A stretch of DNA of 20,392 bases from Actinomycetes bacterium (GTDB lineage Bacteria; Actinomycetota; Actinomycetes; S36-B12; UBA5976): contig JAJXSV010000009.1 of NCBI GenBank assembly GCA_021784375.1, positions 1 through 20,392 on the forward strand, given 5' to 3'. The notes under the pieces are model-generated. The model had not been told where the DNA came from. It did not search any database and saw nothing but the letters and a program-made list of their open reading frames with translations. Below are positions 1-7,140 of this stretch, piece after piece. A program made the position numbers and the translations under genes. Positions within the stretch are counted from its first letter, which is position 1. Every line of letters starts with the position of its first letter.

Positions 1-315
1 CGCGTAGGCGCCCGTCCGCACCACGTCGAGTGCCAGTTCATCGGCGGGGATGGCCTGGGCCAGTGCGGATGAGGCGACGCCGATGCGCGGTCGCAGCTCG
101 AAGACATCGGTGAGGCCGAGCAGTTCATCGAGGATCGAAGCGACGCCCCGCGTCGGGTGCATGAGCGTCGCCGCGATGGCGAGGAGTGTGGTCTTGCCTG
201 CTCCATTCGGACCGAGCAGCACCCAGCGCTGGCCCTCCGCGACGGTCCAGTCCACATCATCGAGGATCGGCTTGCCATCGCGGATGACGGTGACGCCTGC
301 GAACTCGATGACCAC
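1..315 (-). CDS. ABC transporter ATP-binding protein, N-terminal part (cut by window edge)
   Basis: This is the first 105 codons of an ABC ATPase that would power an unidentified membrane transporter; the rest lies beyond position 1. The translation opens VVIEFAGVTVIRDGKPILDD, and a Walker A motif GPNGAGKTT follows at about residues 35-43. The region after it leads toward the Q-loop; signature and Walker B motifs are outside the window. The start is GTG at 315-313: an in-frame TAG at 327-325 rules out anything further upstream, and there is no other start codon between them. A TAGGCT -10 box lies exactly 6 nt upstream, so the mRNA is probably leaderless. It is divergent from serB. Substrate and importer/exporter type cannot be told from this fragment. 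Confidence 0.88.
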   Translation of the reverse strand, partial: MVIEFAGVTVIRDGKPILDDVDWTVAEGQRWVLLGPNGAGKTTLLAIAATLMHPTRGVASILDELLGLTDVFELRPRIGVASSALAQAIPADELALDVVRTGAYA

Positions 316-321
316 GGAGGC

Positions 322-327
322 AGCCTA
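322..327 (-). promoter_or_regulatory. -10 box TAGGCT of the ABC ATPase gene (leaderless)
   Basis: The minus strand reads TAGGCT, then 6 nt (GCCTCC), then GTG. This fits the actinobacterial TANNNT -10 element, with transcription starting at the first base of the start codon. The in-frame TAG stop is part of the box itself, which independently fixes the start codon downstream of it. No convincing -35 is seen. Confidence 0.6.
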
Positions 328-353
328 CGTGAAGCTCGGGAGGGCCCGTTCGA

Positions 354-359
354 TAGCCT
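354..359 (+). promoter_or_regulatory. -10 box TAGCCT of serB (leaderless or nearly so)
   Basis: TAGCCT is followed by 7 nt and then the serB ATG at 367, so transcription would start at or one base before the start codon. The only purine-rich stretch upstream (338-344, GGGAGGG) is 22 nt from the ATG, too far for a Shine-Dalgarno sequence. Confidence 0.5.
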
Positions 360-366
360 TCACGGC

Positions 367-1014
367 ATGCTTGATCGTCGCGGCCCCCTGCTCGTCGTCA
401 TGGATGTCGACAGCACCGTGATCGAGCAGGAGGTCATCGAGCTCATCGCCGCGCATGCCGGGGTGGAGGAGCGGGTGCGTGCGGTCACGGAGTCCGCGAT
501 GCGTGGCGAACTCGACTTCGCGGCCTCGCTGCGCGCTCGCGTGGCGCTGCTCGAGGGACTGCCGGTGTCGGTGCTGGATGAGGTACGTGCGGCCGTGAGG
601 CTCACCAACGGGGCTCGCGCACTGGTCGACGCCCTGCATGCTGGCGGTCATGTCGTGGCCTTGGTCTCCGGCGGCTTCGACGTCGTCGTAGACGCCATCG
701 CCCGTGCCGTCGATGCGGATCACCACCATGCGAACACGCTCGAGGTGCACGACGGGCGGCTCACGGGTCGCGTCACGGGCGAGATCGTGGACCGTGCGGT
801 GAAGGCGCGCATGCTCCGGGAGTACGCGGCCGCACACGGGATCCCCCTGAGCCGCACGGTGGCCGTGGGCGATGGGGCCAACGACCTCGACATGATGCGG
901 GAGGCGGCCATCGGCATCGCCTTCTGCGCCAAGCCGATCGTGCAGGAGCAGGCAGATGTGTCGATCAACGAGCGCGACCTGCGGCTCGTGCTCGATGTGA
1001 TCGCGAACGCCTGA
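367..1014 (+). CDS. serB: Phosphoserine phosphatase (SerB), HAD superfamily
   Basis: The last step of serine biosynthesis: hydrolysis of O-phosphoserine to serine in the cytoplasm. All HAD motifs are visible in the 215-residue product. DVDST at 13-17 gives the nucleophile Asp13 and acid/base Asp15; SGG at 101-103 is motif II; Lys146 is the expected motif III lysine; GDGANDLDM at 168-176 is the magnesium-binding motif. It matches the catalytic domain only and lacks the N-terminal ACT domains seen in longer SerB proteins. The open frame extends back to 157, but that extension would run through the divergent ABC gene and encodes nothing SerB-like, so ATG 367 is chosen. This is supported by the -10 box 7 nt upstream. 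Convergent with fabI. Confidence 0.95.
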   Translation: MLDRRGPLLVVMDVDSTVIEQEVIELIAAHAGVEERVRAVTESAMRGELDFAASLRARVALLEGLPVSVLDEVRAAVRLTNGARALVDALHAGGHVVALVSGGFDVVVDAIARAVDADHHHANTLEVHDGRLTGRVTGEIVDRAVKARMLREYAAAHGIPLSRTVAVGDGANDLDMMREAAIGIAFCAKPIVQEQADVSINERDLRLVLDVIANA

Positions 1015-1018
1015 CCGA

Positions 1019-1039
1019 GCGCAGACCCGAGGTCCGCGC
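1019..1039. terminator. Candidate bidirectional terminator between serB and fabI
   Basis: In the 47-bp gap between two convergent genes, GCGC-A-GACC pairs with GGTC-C-GCGC around a CGA loop (8 bp with one mismatch). It starts 5 nt after the serB stop. There is no U-tract, so it is a weak call. Confidence 0.35.
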
Positions 1040-1061
1040 AACTGCCGCCCGCAGCCGAGGC

Positions 1062-1829
1062 TCAGCCCGCTATGGCGTGCACGCCACCATCGACGTGGAC
1101 GATCTCACCGGTGGTCTTCGGGAACCAGTCGCTCATGAGGGCCACGCACGCACGTGCCGAGGGCTCGGTGTCCTCGAACTCCCAGCCCAACGGGGCGCGG
1201 GAGTTCCAGACGTTGACGATGGACTCAAAGCCGGGGATGGACTTGGCAGCCATGCTGCCGAGCGGTCCAGCCGCCACCAGGTTGCAGCGGATGCCCTGCG
1301 ATCCCAGGTCGCGCGCCAGGTACCGGTTCGCGGACTCGAGTGCGGCCTTCGCCACACCCATCCAGTCGTACACCGGCCAGGCCGTGGTGGCGTCGAAGGT
1401 GAGGCCGACGATGGAACTTCCGCTCGACAGCAGGGGACGCGCAGCCATGGCCAGGGCCTTGAGCGAGAAGGCGGACACGTGCACCGCCGTCGCGACCGAC
1501 TCCCAGGGGGTGTTGAGGAAGTTGCCGCCGAGGGCGTCCTGCGGCGCGAACGCCACCGAGTGCAGCACGCCGTCGAGCGAGGGCAGGTACTGCCGTACGT
1601 TGTCAGCGAGCGCTGCCAGGTGCTCCGCATTGGTGACGTCGAGCTCGACGATCGGAGCTTCCACGGGAAGGCGCTTCGAGGTCCGAGCCGTCAAGGACAT
1701 GGTGCGCCCGAAGGAGGTGAGTACGACGTTGCCCCCCTCCTCCTGCACCAGGCGCGCAACGTCGTACGCGATGGAATCCGGCGTCAGTACGCCGGTCACC
1801 AGGATGTTCTTCCCCTGCATGATGCCCAT
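1062..1829 (-). CDS. fabI: Enoyl-[acyl-carrier-protein] reductase, NADH-dependent (FabI/InhA family)
   Basis: Reduces trans-2-enoyl-ACP to acyl-ACP, the last step of each type II fatty acid elongation round. The 255-residue protein is a divergent short-chain dehydrogenase. It has an InhA-like N-terminal nucleotide-binding segment (VTGVLTPDSIAYDVARLVQE, residues 11-30), the catalytic pair Tyr154 and Lys161 in YDWMGVAKAALES (InhA Tyr158/Lys165), and a serine at 91 in LHSVAF, at the place of InhA Ser94, the isoniazid-resistance site. It is about 14 residues shorter than InhA; the missing part is mainly in the substrate-binding loop after VAAGPL. That suggests ordinary chain-length substrates rather than mycolate precursors (inference). 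It lies 9 bp downstream of fabG, with an SD sequence abutting the fabG stop. Confidence 0.95.
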   Translation of the reverse strand: MGIMQGKNILVTGVLTPDSIAYDVARLVQEEGGNVVLTSFGRTMSLTARTSKRLPVEAPIVELDVTNAEHLAALADNVRQYLPSLDGVLHSVAFAPQDALGGNFLNTPWESVATAVHVSAFSLKALAMAARPLLSSGSSIVGLTFDATTAWPVYDWMGVAKAALESANRYLARDLGSQGIRCNLVAAGPLGSMAAKSIPGFESIVNVWNSRAPLGWEFEDTEPSARACVALMSDWFPKTTGEIVHVDGGVHAIAG

Positions 1830-1834
1830 GGCGA

Positions 1835-1840
1835 CTCCTC
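1835..1840 (-). promoter_or_regulatory. Shine-Dalgarno of fabI
   Basis: GAGGAG lies 5 nt before the fabI ATG (1829) and overlaps the fabG TGA stop (1841-1839). It therefore supports both the start choice and fabG-fabI translational coupling. Confidence 0.7.
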
Positions 1841-2543
1841 AGTGACCCATGCCGAGTCCACCGTCAACGGGGATCACGGCTCCAGTGATGTAGGCAGCGC
1901 CTTCCGACGCGAGAAACACAGTGACATCCGCGACTTCCCGCGGTTGCGCGTAGCGGCCGAGTGGGACGCTGCCGACGATGGCCGCCCGGCGCTCCTCCGT
2001 GAGCTCCGCCGTCATGTCGGTCTCCACGAAACCCGGAGCGATGACGTTGACGGTGATGCCGCGAGGACCGACCTCGCGCGCCAGCGAACGGGCCACGCCC
2101 ACGAGGCCCGCTTTGGCAGCGGCGTAGTTGGTCTGGCCGGCGGAACCGAGCAGTCCGACCACGCTGCCGATGAGGATGATGCGGCCGCGCCGGAGCCGAA
2201 GCATGGCCTTGGTGGCGCGGCGGGCGATGCGCAGGGCGCCGAAGAGGTTGGTGTTGAGTACGGCGTCGATGTCGTCGTCCGACATGCGCATGATGAGTCC
2301 GTCGCGTGTGATGCCGGCGTTGGCCACTGCCACTTCGACCGGGCCGAGATCGCGTTCGACCGCGTCGAAGCAGGCGTCCACGCTCTTGCTGTCGGAGACG
2401 TCGCACACATAGCCAGTGCAGCCAGCGGGCGCCTCGCCGGAACGCGAGGCCACGGCCACCGTGTCACCGTTGGCAACGAAGGCGGCCGCGATGGCGGCAC
2501 CGATGCCCCGGTTACCACCGGTGACGAGCACTACACGTCCCAT
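1839..2543 (-). CDS. fabG: 3-oxoacyl-[acyl-carrier-protein] reductase (FabG), SDR family
   Basis: NADPH-dependent reduction of 3-oxoacyl-ACP to 3-hydroxyacyl-ACP in type II fatty acid synthesis. The 234-residue protein is a classical SDR: glycine motif GGNRGIG at 9-15, NAG at 75-77, and the catalytic set Ser127, Tyr140 and Lys144 in IGSVVGLLGSAGQTNYAAAK. The PVDGGLGMGH-type C-terminus is also family-typical. Its neighbour fabI does the next reduction in the same cycle; the fabG-fabI pair corresponds to mabA-inhA in mycobacteria. The ATG at 2543 has a strong SD (GGAGGGG) just upstream. A candidate own promoter with a 12-bp palindrome lies in the 72-bp gap to the DUF3099 gene, though read-through from that gene is also possible. 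Confidence 0.96.
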   Translation of the reverse strand: MGRVVLVTGGNRGIGAAIAAAFVANGDTVAVASRSGEAPAGCTGYVCDVSDSKSVDACFDAVERDLGPVEVAVANAGITRDGLIMRMSDDDIDAVLNTNLFGALRIARRATKAMLRLRRGRIILIGSVVGLLGSAGQTNYAAAKAGLVGVARSLAREVGPRGITVNVIAPGFVETDMTAELTEERRAAIVGSVPLGRYAQPREVADVTVFLASEGAAYITGAVIPVDGGLGMGH

Positions 2544-2545
2544 GA

Positions 2546-2552
2546 CCCCTCC
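2546..2552 (-). promoter_or_regulatory. Shine-Dalgarno of fabG
   Basis: GGAGGGG on the minus strand, with its GGAGG core 4 nt from the ATG. It marks fabG as one of the few genes here with a leader. Confidence 0.65.
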
Positions 2553-2563
2553 AATGCTGGGAA

Positions 2564-2569
2564 ACCGTA
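2564..2569 (-). promoter_or_regulatory. Candidate -10 box (TACGGT) for fabG-fabI
   Basis: TACGGT fits TANNNT and would start transcription near 2557, giving a leader of about 14 nt that holds the SD. The -35 region at the expected spacing is poor. This is the weakest of the promoter calls. Confidence 0.3.
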
Positions 2570-2574
2570 TCCGT

Positions 2575-2586
2575 TACCTGCAGGTA
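2575..2586. promoter_or_regulatory. Perfect 12-bp palindrome upstream of fabG (possible operator)
   Basis: TACCTGCAGGTA is its own reverse complement. It sits in the 72-bp DUF3099-fabG gap, 5 bp upstream of the candidate -10, so inside the -35/-10 spacer. This is a natural place for a fatty-acid-responsive regulator, but no regulator is identified. Confidence 0.35.
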
Positions 2587-2615
2587 GCCGACCATCCGGC
2601 GCCGAGGGCGCGCGG

Positions 2616-2888
2616 CTACTCCCCCAATTCCCACGGACTGTGCTGCAGCGCATCAGCCGCGCCAGCGGCATTCTCGCGCCCGGCGTTGGCGAGCACGACG
2701 GCGAACCAGGGCAGCACCAGGGCGCCCGTGAAGAAGGTCCAGCGCAGCCAGCCGGAGGCGAGGATGCAGGCCACGAAGCAGACGATGCGCACGGACATCG
2801 AGATCAGGTAGCGCTTGTAACGCCACGCCTGATCGACACTCAGCGGTTGCTGGGCACTCGTCACGGAGTACACCCGGGGCTCCTCCAT
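2616..2888 (-). CDS. DUF3099 small membrane protein
   Basis: A 90-residue protein of a family known from Actinobacteria; no function is established. The N-terminal VYSVTSAQQPLSVDQAWRYKRYLISM matches the family pattern (VYSVTSA... then a basic stretch before the membrane). Two hydrophobic segments follow, about residues 29-46 and 50-68, leaving a short polar tail ending WELGE. It therefore forms an inner-membrane hairpin. There is no SD before ATG 2888, but a TACGCT -10 box lies exactly 6 nt upstream, so a leaderless mRNA is predicted. The gene lies upstream of fabG-fabI in the same direction, a neighbourhood I recall from other actinobacteria. It is divergent from SURF1 with only 32 bp between the start codons. 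Confidence 0.85.
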   Translation of the reverse strand: MEEPRVYSVTSAQQPLSVDQAWRYKRYLISMSVRIVCFVACILASGWLRWTFFTGALVLPWFAVVLANAGRENAAGAADALQHSPWELGE

Positions 2889-2894
2889 GACGCC

Positions 2895-2900
2895 AGCGTA
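2895..2900 (-). promoter_or_regulatory. -10 box TACGCT of the DUF3099 gene (leaderless)
   Basis: The minus strand reads TACGCT, then 6 nt (GGCGTC), then ATG at 2888. Only 8 bp separate this box from the -10 box of the divergent SURF1 gene, so the two promoters overlap. Confidence 0.55.
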
Positions 2901-2908
2901 CGTGCGCC

Positions 2909-2914
2909 TAGGCT
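2909..2914 (+). promoter_or_regulatory. -10 box TAGGCT of the SURF1 gene (leaderless)
   Basis: TAGGCT, then 6 nt (GCGCTG), then GTG at 2921. The hexamer and spacing match those before the ABC ATPase and ABC-F genes. The -35 position would fall over the start codon of the divergent DUF3099 gene. Confidence 0.6.
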
Positions 2915-2920
2915 GCGCTG

Positions 2921-3646
2921 GTGGATCGTGCGGCCCGCAAGCGGTTGATCAGCCTCACCGTGGCGCTGGTCGTCGTCCTGCCGTTGAGTGCGCTGGCCGC
3001 CCACTGGCAATGGAACCGGCACATCGAGCGCGACGCCATGAATGCCGCGATCACCGCCTCCGAGGCCGTGGCGCCCGTACCCTGGCAGCGTCTGCTCGGG
3101 CGCGGGTACACGGAGGCCGCGGATTGGCGCCGGGTGACGGCGACCGGGACCTGGGTGCCCGCCCAGCAGGTGCTCGTGCGCAAGCAGGTCGTGAACAGCG
3201 AGGTCGGCTTCACGGTCATGACACCGTTCCAGGCCGAGGACGGAACCCTCCTCTACGTCATGCGCGGGTGGATCGGCCAGGACTCCGCCGCCGCAGCGCC
3301 CACCGCCCCGCCGGACACCGAAACCATCACCCTGCGCGTCCGACCGGTCGAGGGCGACGGCCCGCTCGGTGCGTCCGACCTGCCGGCCGGCCAGCTCAAT
3401 CGCATCGACCCAGCGGTGCTCGCCGGCTCGCACGCCCATGTCGAAGCCATCTTCGAGCTGCTCGATCCCGTTCCCCCGGGACTGGTGGCCCTCCCTTGGC
3501 CCGAGCTCACGAGCGGCCCCCATGTGAGCTACTTCGTGCAGTGGATCCTCATCGGCCTCACGGCGATCGTCGTGTACATCCGGGTGTTCCGGAGCGAGTT
3601 GGCGGACGCAGCCGTGGCGGATGCCGGCGCCGCCCCCGAGGACTGA
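2921..3646 (+). CDS. SURF1 family protein, cytochrome oxidase assembly factor
   Basis: A membrane protein that helps heme A insertion into aa3-type cytochrome c oxidase. Its 241 residues have the SURF1 plan: an N-terminal transmembrane helix (about 9-27), the HWQWNRHIERD segment just outside it (SURF1 proteins have WQ...R here), and a large extracytoplasmic domain with RRVTATGTWVP and YVMRGWIG. A second helix at about 204-220 follows, then a short acidic cytoplasmic tail. The start is GTG 2921, 6 nt after a TAGGCT box; a leaderless mRNA is predicted. It is functionally linked to ctaA and ctaB in the same window. Its TGA stop (3644-3646) directly abuts the stop of the convergent ABC exporter. 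Confidence 0.9.
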   Translation: MDRAARKRLISLTVALVVVLPLSALAAHWQWNRHIERDAMNAAITASEAVAPVPWQRLLGRGYTEAADWRRVTATGTWVPAQQVLVRKQVVNSEVGFTVMTPFQAEDGTLLYVMRGWIGQDSAAAAPTAPPDTETITLRVRPVEGDGPLGASDLPAGQLNRIDPAVLAGSHAHVEAIFELLDPVPPGLVALPWPELTSGPHVSYFVQWILIGLTAIVVYIRVFRSELADAAVADAGAAPED

Positions 3647-5545
3647 TCACTGCTCGGTGACGGACTCACCCGAGAACTGCGTGTGGTACAGGTCGGCGTA
3701 GAGCCCGCCGCGCTCGAGCAACTCGGTGTGGGTGCCGGTGTCGTCCACCCGTCCGTCCGCGATCACCACGATGGCGTCCGCCTCGCGGATGGTGGAGAGG
3801 CGGTGCGCGATGACGATGGCGGTGCGGCCCTGCAGAGCCAGCGAGAGGGCGCGCTGCACGGCGACCTCGGACTCGGAGTCCAGATGCGCGGTCGCCTCGT
3901 CGAGGATGATGATCCGCGGCTGCTTGAGGAGCACGCGCGCGATGGCCATGCGCTGCTTCTCGCCACCGCTCAGGCGGTGCCCGCGGTCACCCACGACGGT
4001 GTCGAGGCCGTTCGTGAGGTTGGCGATGAACTCCCCCAGTTGTGCCTGGTCCAACGCCGCCAGCAACTCCGCATCGCTGGCCGTGGGGCGCGCGTACAGC
4101 AGGTTGGTGCGGATGGTGTCATGGAAGAGGTGCGCCTCCTGGCTGACGACGCCGATCGCATCGCGGAGCTCCTGCTGGGGCAGGGCGCGCAGATCGACGC
4201 CGCCCACGCGGATCGCACCCTCGGAGACGTCGTAGAGACGGGGCAGGAGCGACGCAGTCGTGGTCTTGCCGGCACCCGAGGGGCCGACGAGTGCCACCAT
4301 GGCGCCCGGTGCGACCGCGAAGCTGATGTCGTGCAGCACTTCGGTGTGCTCCGCCATCGTGTCCTGCCGGGCAATGGCCTCCAGGGATGCCAATGAGACA
4401 TCCGCGGCCTGCGGGTAGCGGAAGGTGACGTGCTCGAACGTGATGTCGAGCGACCCTGAGGGAAGGTGCTGGGGCTGCAACGGGTCCTGCACGAGCGACG
4501 GCAGGTCGAGCACCTCGAAGATGCGCTCGAAGGAGACCAGCGCGGTCATGACGTCGACGCGCACATTGGAGAGCGCCGTCAGTGGCCCATAGAGGCGACC
4601 GAGCAGGGCCACCAGGGCGAGCAGGGTGCCGACCGTCAGTGTGCCCGCGATGGCCGCGGTTCCCCCGACGCCGTACGCGAGGGCGGTGGCGATGGAGGCC
4701 ACGAGCGTCAGCGCGGAGAAGAAGACACGATTGGACACGGCGATCCGGATCCCGGTGTCCCGGACCCTCGCAGCCTTCGCCGCGAAGGCCTGGGTCTCGC
4801 TCGGGGCATGCCCGTAGAGCTTCACGAGCATGGCTCCGGCCACATTGAAGCGCTCGGTCATGGACGTGCTCATGTCCGCATTCAGGTTGAACTGCTCACG
4901 GGTCAGCGCGGCGATGCGGCCGCCGATCCAGCGCGCGGGCAGCAGGAACAGTGGAACCAGTGCCAATGACATGAGGGTGATACGCCAGGAGAGCGCGAAC
5001 ATGGCGACGAGGATCGCTGCCAGCGACACGACATTGCCGATGACCCCGTTCAGGGTCGATGTGAATGCCTGCTGCGCGCCGAGCACGTCACCGTTGAGGC
5101 GCGAGACCAGGGCGCCCGTCTGCGTGCGGGTGAAGAACGCTATGGACTGCTGCTGCACATGATCGAACACCTCGGTGCGCAGGTCGTAGATGAGTCCCTC
5201 GCCGATGCGCGCGAAGAGCCAGCGTCCGGACAGGCCGATGGCTACGTCGAAGAAGCCGAGGAGGCCGAGCAGCAACGCGTTGTCGATCACCGTGCTCCGG
5301 TCGTGGAGTGCCACGCCCGCGTCGATGATGCGCCGGATCAGCAGCGGCTGCACGACGACGAGCACTGCATCGACGATGAGCAACGCGAGCACGCTGAGGA
5401 TGCGGCCTCGGTAGGGGGCGGCATAGGCGATGACGCGGCGGGTGGTGCCCGGCTTGAGGTGCTGCTCGCCGACACTGCGGTCCCGGGTGAACGAGCGCAA
5501 CTGCATCCAGCCGGCGCCCGCTGGGCCCTGTCCCATGCCGCTCAT
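3647..5545 (-). CDS. ABC exporter half-transporter (fused membrane and ATPase domains)
   Basis: A 632-residue type IV ABC exporter subunit (MsbA/MdlB-like organisation), expected to work as a dimer in the cytoplasmic membrane. The N-terminal half holds about six transmembrane helices (near 49-71, 88-110, 165-186, 189-207, 275-296 and 300-318). The ATPase domain has Walker A GPSGAGKT at 421-428, signature LSGGEKQR at 525-532, Walker B IIILDE at 545-550 and an H-loop IAHRLST. The substrate is not predictable; drug or lipid export is a family-level guess. The ATG at 5545 overlaps the TGA of the upstream ABC-F gene (ATGA), pointing to coupled translation; ATG 5536 is an alternative. It is convergent with SURF1 and has no gap to it. 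Confidence 0.92.
   Translation of the reverse strand: MSGMGQGPAGAGWMQLRSFTRDRSVGEQHLKPGTTRRVIAYAAPYRGRILSVLALLIVDAVLVVVQPLLIRRIIDAGVALHDRSTVIDNALLLGLLGFFDVAIGLSGRWLFARIGEGLIYDLRTEVFDHVQQQSIAFFTRTQTGALVSRLNGDVLGAQQAFTSTLNGVIGNVVSLAAILVAMFALSWRITLMSLALVPLFLLPARWIGGRIAALTREQFNLNADMSTSMTERFNVAGAMLVKLYGHAPSETQAFAAKAARVRDTGIRIAVSNRVFFSALTLVASIATALAYGVGGTAAIAGTLTVGTLLALVALLGRLYGPLTALSNVRVDVMTALVSFERIFEVLDLPSLVQDPLQPQHLPSGSLDITFEHVTFRYPQAADVSLASLEAIARQDTMAEHTEVLHDISFAVAPGAMVALVGPSGAGKTTTASLLPRLYDVSEGAIRVGGVDLRALPQQELRDAIGVVSQEAHLFHDTIRTNLLYARPTASDAELLAALDQAQLGEFIANLTNGLDTVVGDRGHRLSGGEKQRMAIARVLLKQPRIIILDEATAHLDSESEVAVQRALSLALQGRTAIVIAHRLSTIREADAIVVIADGRVDDTGTHTELLERGGLYADLYHTQFSGESVTEQ
3653..3674 (+). 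terminator. Possible SURF1 terminator inside the convergent ABC gene
   Basis: CTCGGTGA pairs with TCAC-CCGAG (8 bp, one bulged base, 5-nt loop). It begins 7 nt after the SURF1 stop but lies within the last codons of the ABC exporter gene. The genes have no spacer, so any terminator must be embedded. There is no U-tract. Confidence 0.25.
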
Positions 5546-7134
5546 GCGAGCGCCACCAGGTCCGCGTAGTCGGCGGACCAGAAGTCCTCGACGCCGTCAG
5601 GCAGGAGCAGGACACGCTCAGGGCTCAGCGCGTGGACCGCACCCTCATCGTGGGTGACCATCACGATGGCACCCTCATAACCCGCGAGGGCCTTGAGGAT
5701 CTCCTCGCGTGAGGCCGGATCGAGGTTGTTCGTCGGCTCGTCGAGCAGCAGGACATTGGCGCTCGAGACCACGAGTGTGGCCAGGGCCAGTCGGGTCTTC
5801 TCGCCTCCACTGAGGACGCCGGCGGGTTTGAACACGTCGTCGCCACTGAACAGGAATGAGCCGAGGATCTTGCGCACCTCGGTCTCCGGCATGTCCTGCG
5901 CGGCGGCCTGCATGTTCTCGAGCACCGTGCGCTCGCCTTCGAGGGTCTCGTGCTCCTGCGCGTAGTACGCGAGCTTGAGGCCATGCCCCGGCTGCACCTC
6001 CCCGGTGTCCGCGGGATCCACGCCGGCGAGGATGCGCAGCAGGGTCGTCTTGCCGGCACCGTTCAGGCCCAGGATGACGACGCGACTCCCACGGTCGATC
6101 GCCAGGTCGACGTCGGTGAACACCTCGAGTGAGCCGTAGGACTTCGAGAGGCCCTGGGCGGCCAGCGGTGTCTTGCCGCAGGCCGCAGGCTTGGGGAAGC
6201 GCAGCTTCGCCACCTTGTCGGATCGACGCTCCTCCTCGAGCCCACCGAGCAGCTTGTCCGCGCGCTTCTCCATCACGTGCGCGGCCGTCGCCTTGGTGGC
6301 CTTGGCCCGCAACTTGTCCGCCTGCGCATGCAGGATCGCCGCCTGCTTCTCGGCGTTGGCTCGCTCGCGGCGGCGCCGGCGCTCATCATCCTCGCGCTGC
6401 TTGAGGTAGGCCTTCCATCCCATGTTGTAGACGTCGATCACGCAGCGATTGGCGTCGAGGTAGAAGACCTTGTTCACGACCGTCTCCACCAGGTTCACGT
6501 CGTGGCTGATGACGATCAGGCCGCCCGAGTACTTGACGAGGTAGTCACGCAGCCAGGCGATGGAGTCCGCGTCCAGGTGGTTGGTGGGCTCGTCCAGCAA
6601 CAGGGTCTCGGCCCCACTGAACAGAATCCGAGCAAGCTCGACGCGCCGACGCTGCCCGCCGGAGAGGGTGTCGAGCGTCTGTGCCATGACCCGGTTGGGC
6701 AGGCCCAGGCTGGAGGCGATGGCGGCTGCCTCCGATTCTGCGGCGTAGCCACCGGCAGCCATGAAGTCGGCCTCGGCGCTGGCATAGCGGCGCATGGCCC
6801 GCTCGGTGTCCGCGGAGGTCGCCATGGCGTGCTCGGCGGCGCGCAACCGACGTTCGGTCTCATCGAGGCCTCGGGCGGAGAGGATGCGATCGCGTGCCAG
6901 CACGTCGAGGTCACCGGTGCGCGGATCCTGGGGCAGGTAGCCCACCGTGCCACTGCGCGTGACCGTGCCGGAAGTCGCCTGTCCCTCGCCCGCGAGGACC
7001 TTGGTGAGCGTGGTCTTCCCGGCGCCATTGCGCCCGACGAGGCCGACGCGATCGCCGGCAGCGACACGCAGGTTCACCTCGGAAAGCAGGAGCCGTGCGC
7101 CTACGCGCAATTCCAGGTCCTGAACCGCAATCAC
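5542..7134 (-). CDS. ABC-F family ATPase (ribosome-associated type)
   Basis: A soluble protein with two ABC domains and no membrane segment; ABC-F proteins act on the ribosome (translation factors or antibiotic-resistance factors). Domain 1 has Walker A GRNGAGKT at 34-41, LSGGQ at 157-161 and DEPTNHLD at 181-188. Domain 2 has GLNGAGKT at 356-363, LSGGEKTR at 441-448 and DEPTNNLD at 465-472. Between them lies a highly charged, coiled-coil-like linker (about 240-310), the P-site tRNA-interacting region in this family. The 530-residue length is typical. GTG 7134 is the start, 6 nt after a TAGGCT box and without SD. It is the first gene of a two-gene unit with the ABC exporter. Whether it confers resistance cannot be told; a housekeeping translation factor is equally likely. 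Confidence 0.92.
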   Translation of the reverse strand: MIAVQDLELRVGARLLLSEVNLRVAAGDRVGLVGRNGAGKTTLTKVLAGEGQATSGTVTRSGTVGYLPQDPRTGDLDVLARDRILSARGLDETERRLRAAEHAMATSADTERAMRRYASAEADFMAAGGYAAESEAAAIASSLGLPNRVMAQTLDTLSGGQRRRVELARILFSGAETLLLDEPTNHLDADSIAWLRDYLVKYSGGLIVISHDVNLVETVVNKVFYLDANRCVIDVYNMGWKAYLKQREDDERRRRRERANAEKQAAILHAQADKLRAKATKATAAHVMEKRADKLLGGLEEERRSDKVAKLRFPKPAACGKTPLAAQGLSKSYGSLEVFTDVDLAIDRGSRVVILGLNGAGKTTLLRILAGVDPADTGEVQPGHGLKLAYYAQEHETLEGERTVLENMQAAAQDMPETEVRKILGSFLFSGDDVFKPAGVLSGGEKTRLALATLVVSSANVLLLDEPTNNLDPASREEILKALAGYEGAIVMVTHDEGAVHALSPERVLLLPDGVEDFWSADYADLVALA

Positions 7135-7140
7135 CAGCAG

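Noticed and set aside
157..366. N-terminal extension of serB back to 157
   Set aside because: It overlaps the conserved Walker A region of the divergent ABC gene and adds no ACT-like sequence.
1077..2948. A 623-codon open frame on the plus strand across fabI, fabG and the DUF3099 gene
   Set aside because: Antisense to three well-recognised genes. Its composition (Gly, Arg, His, Asp, Val-rich) is the usual by-product of high-GC codon use, and no domain is recognisable.
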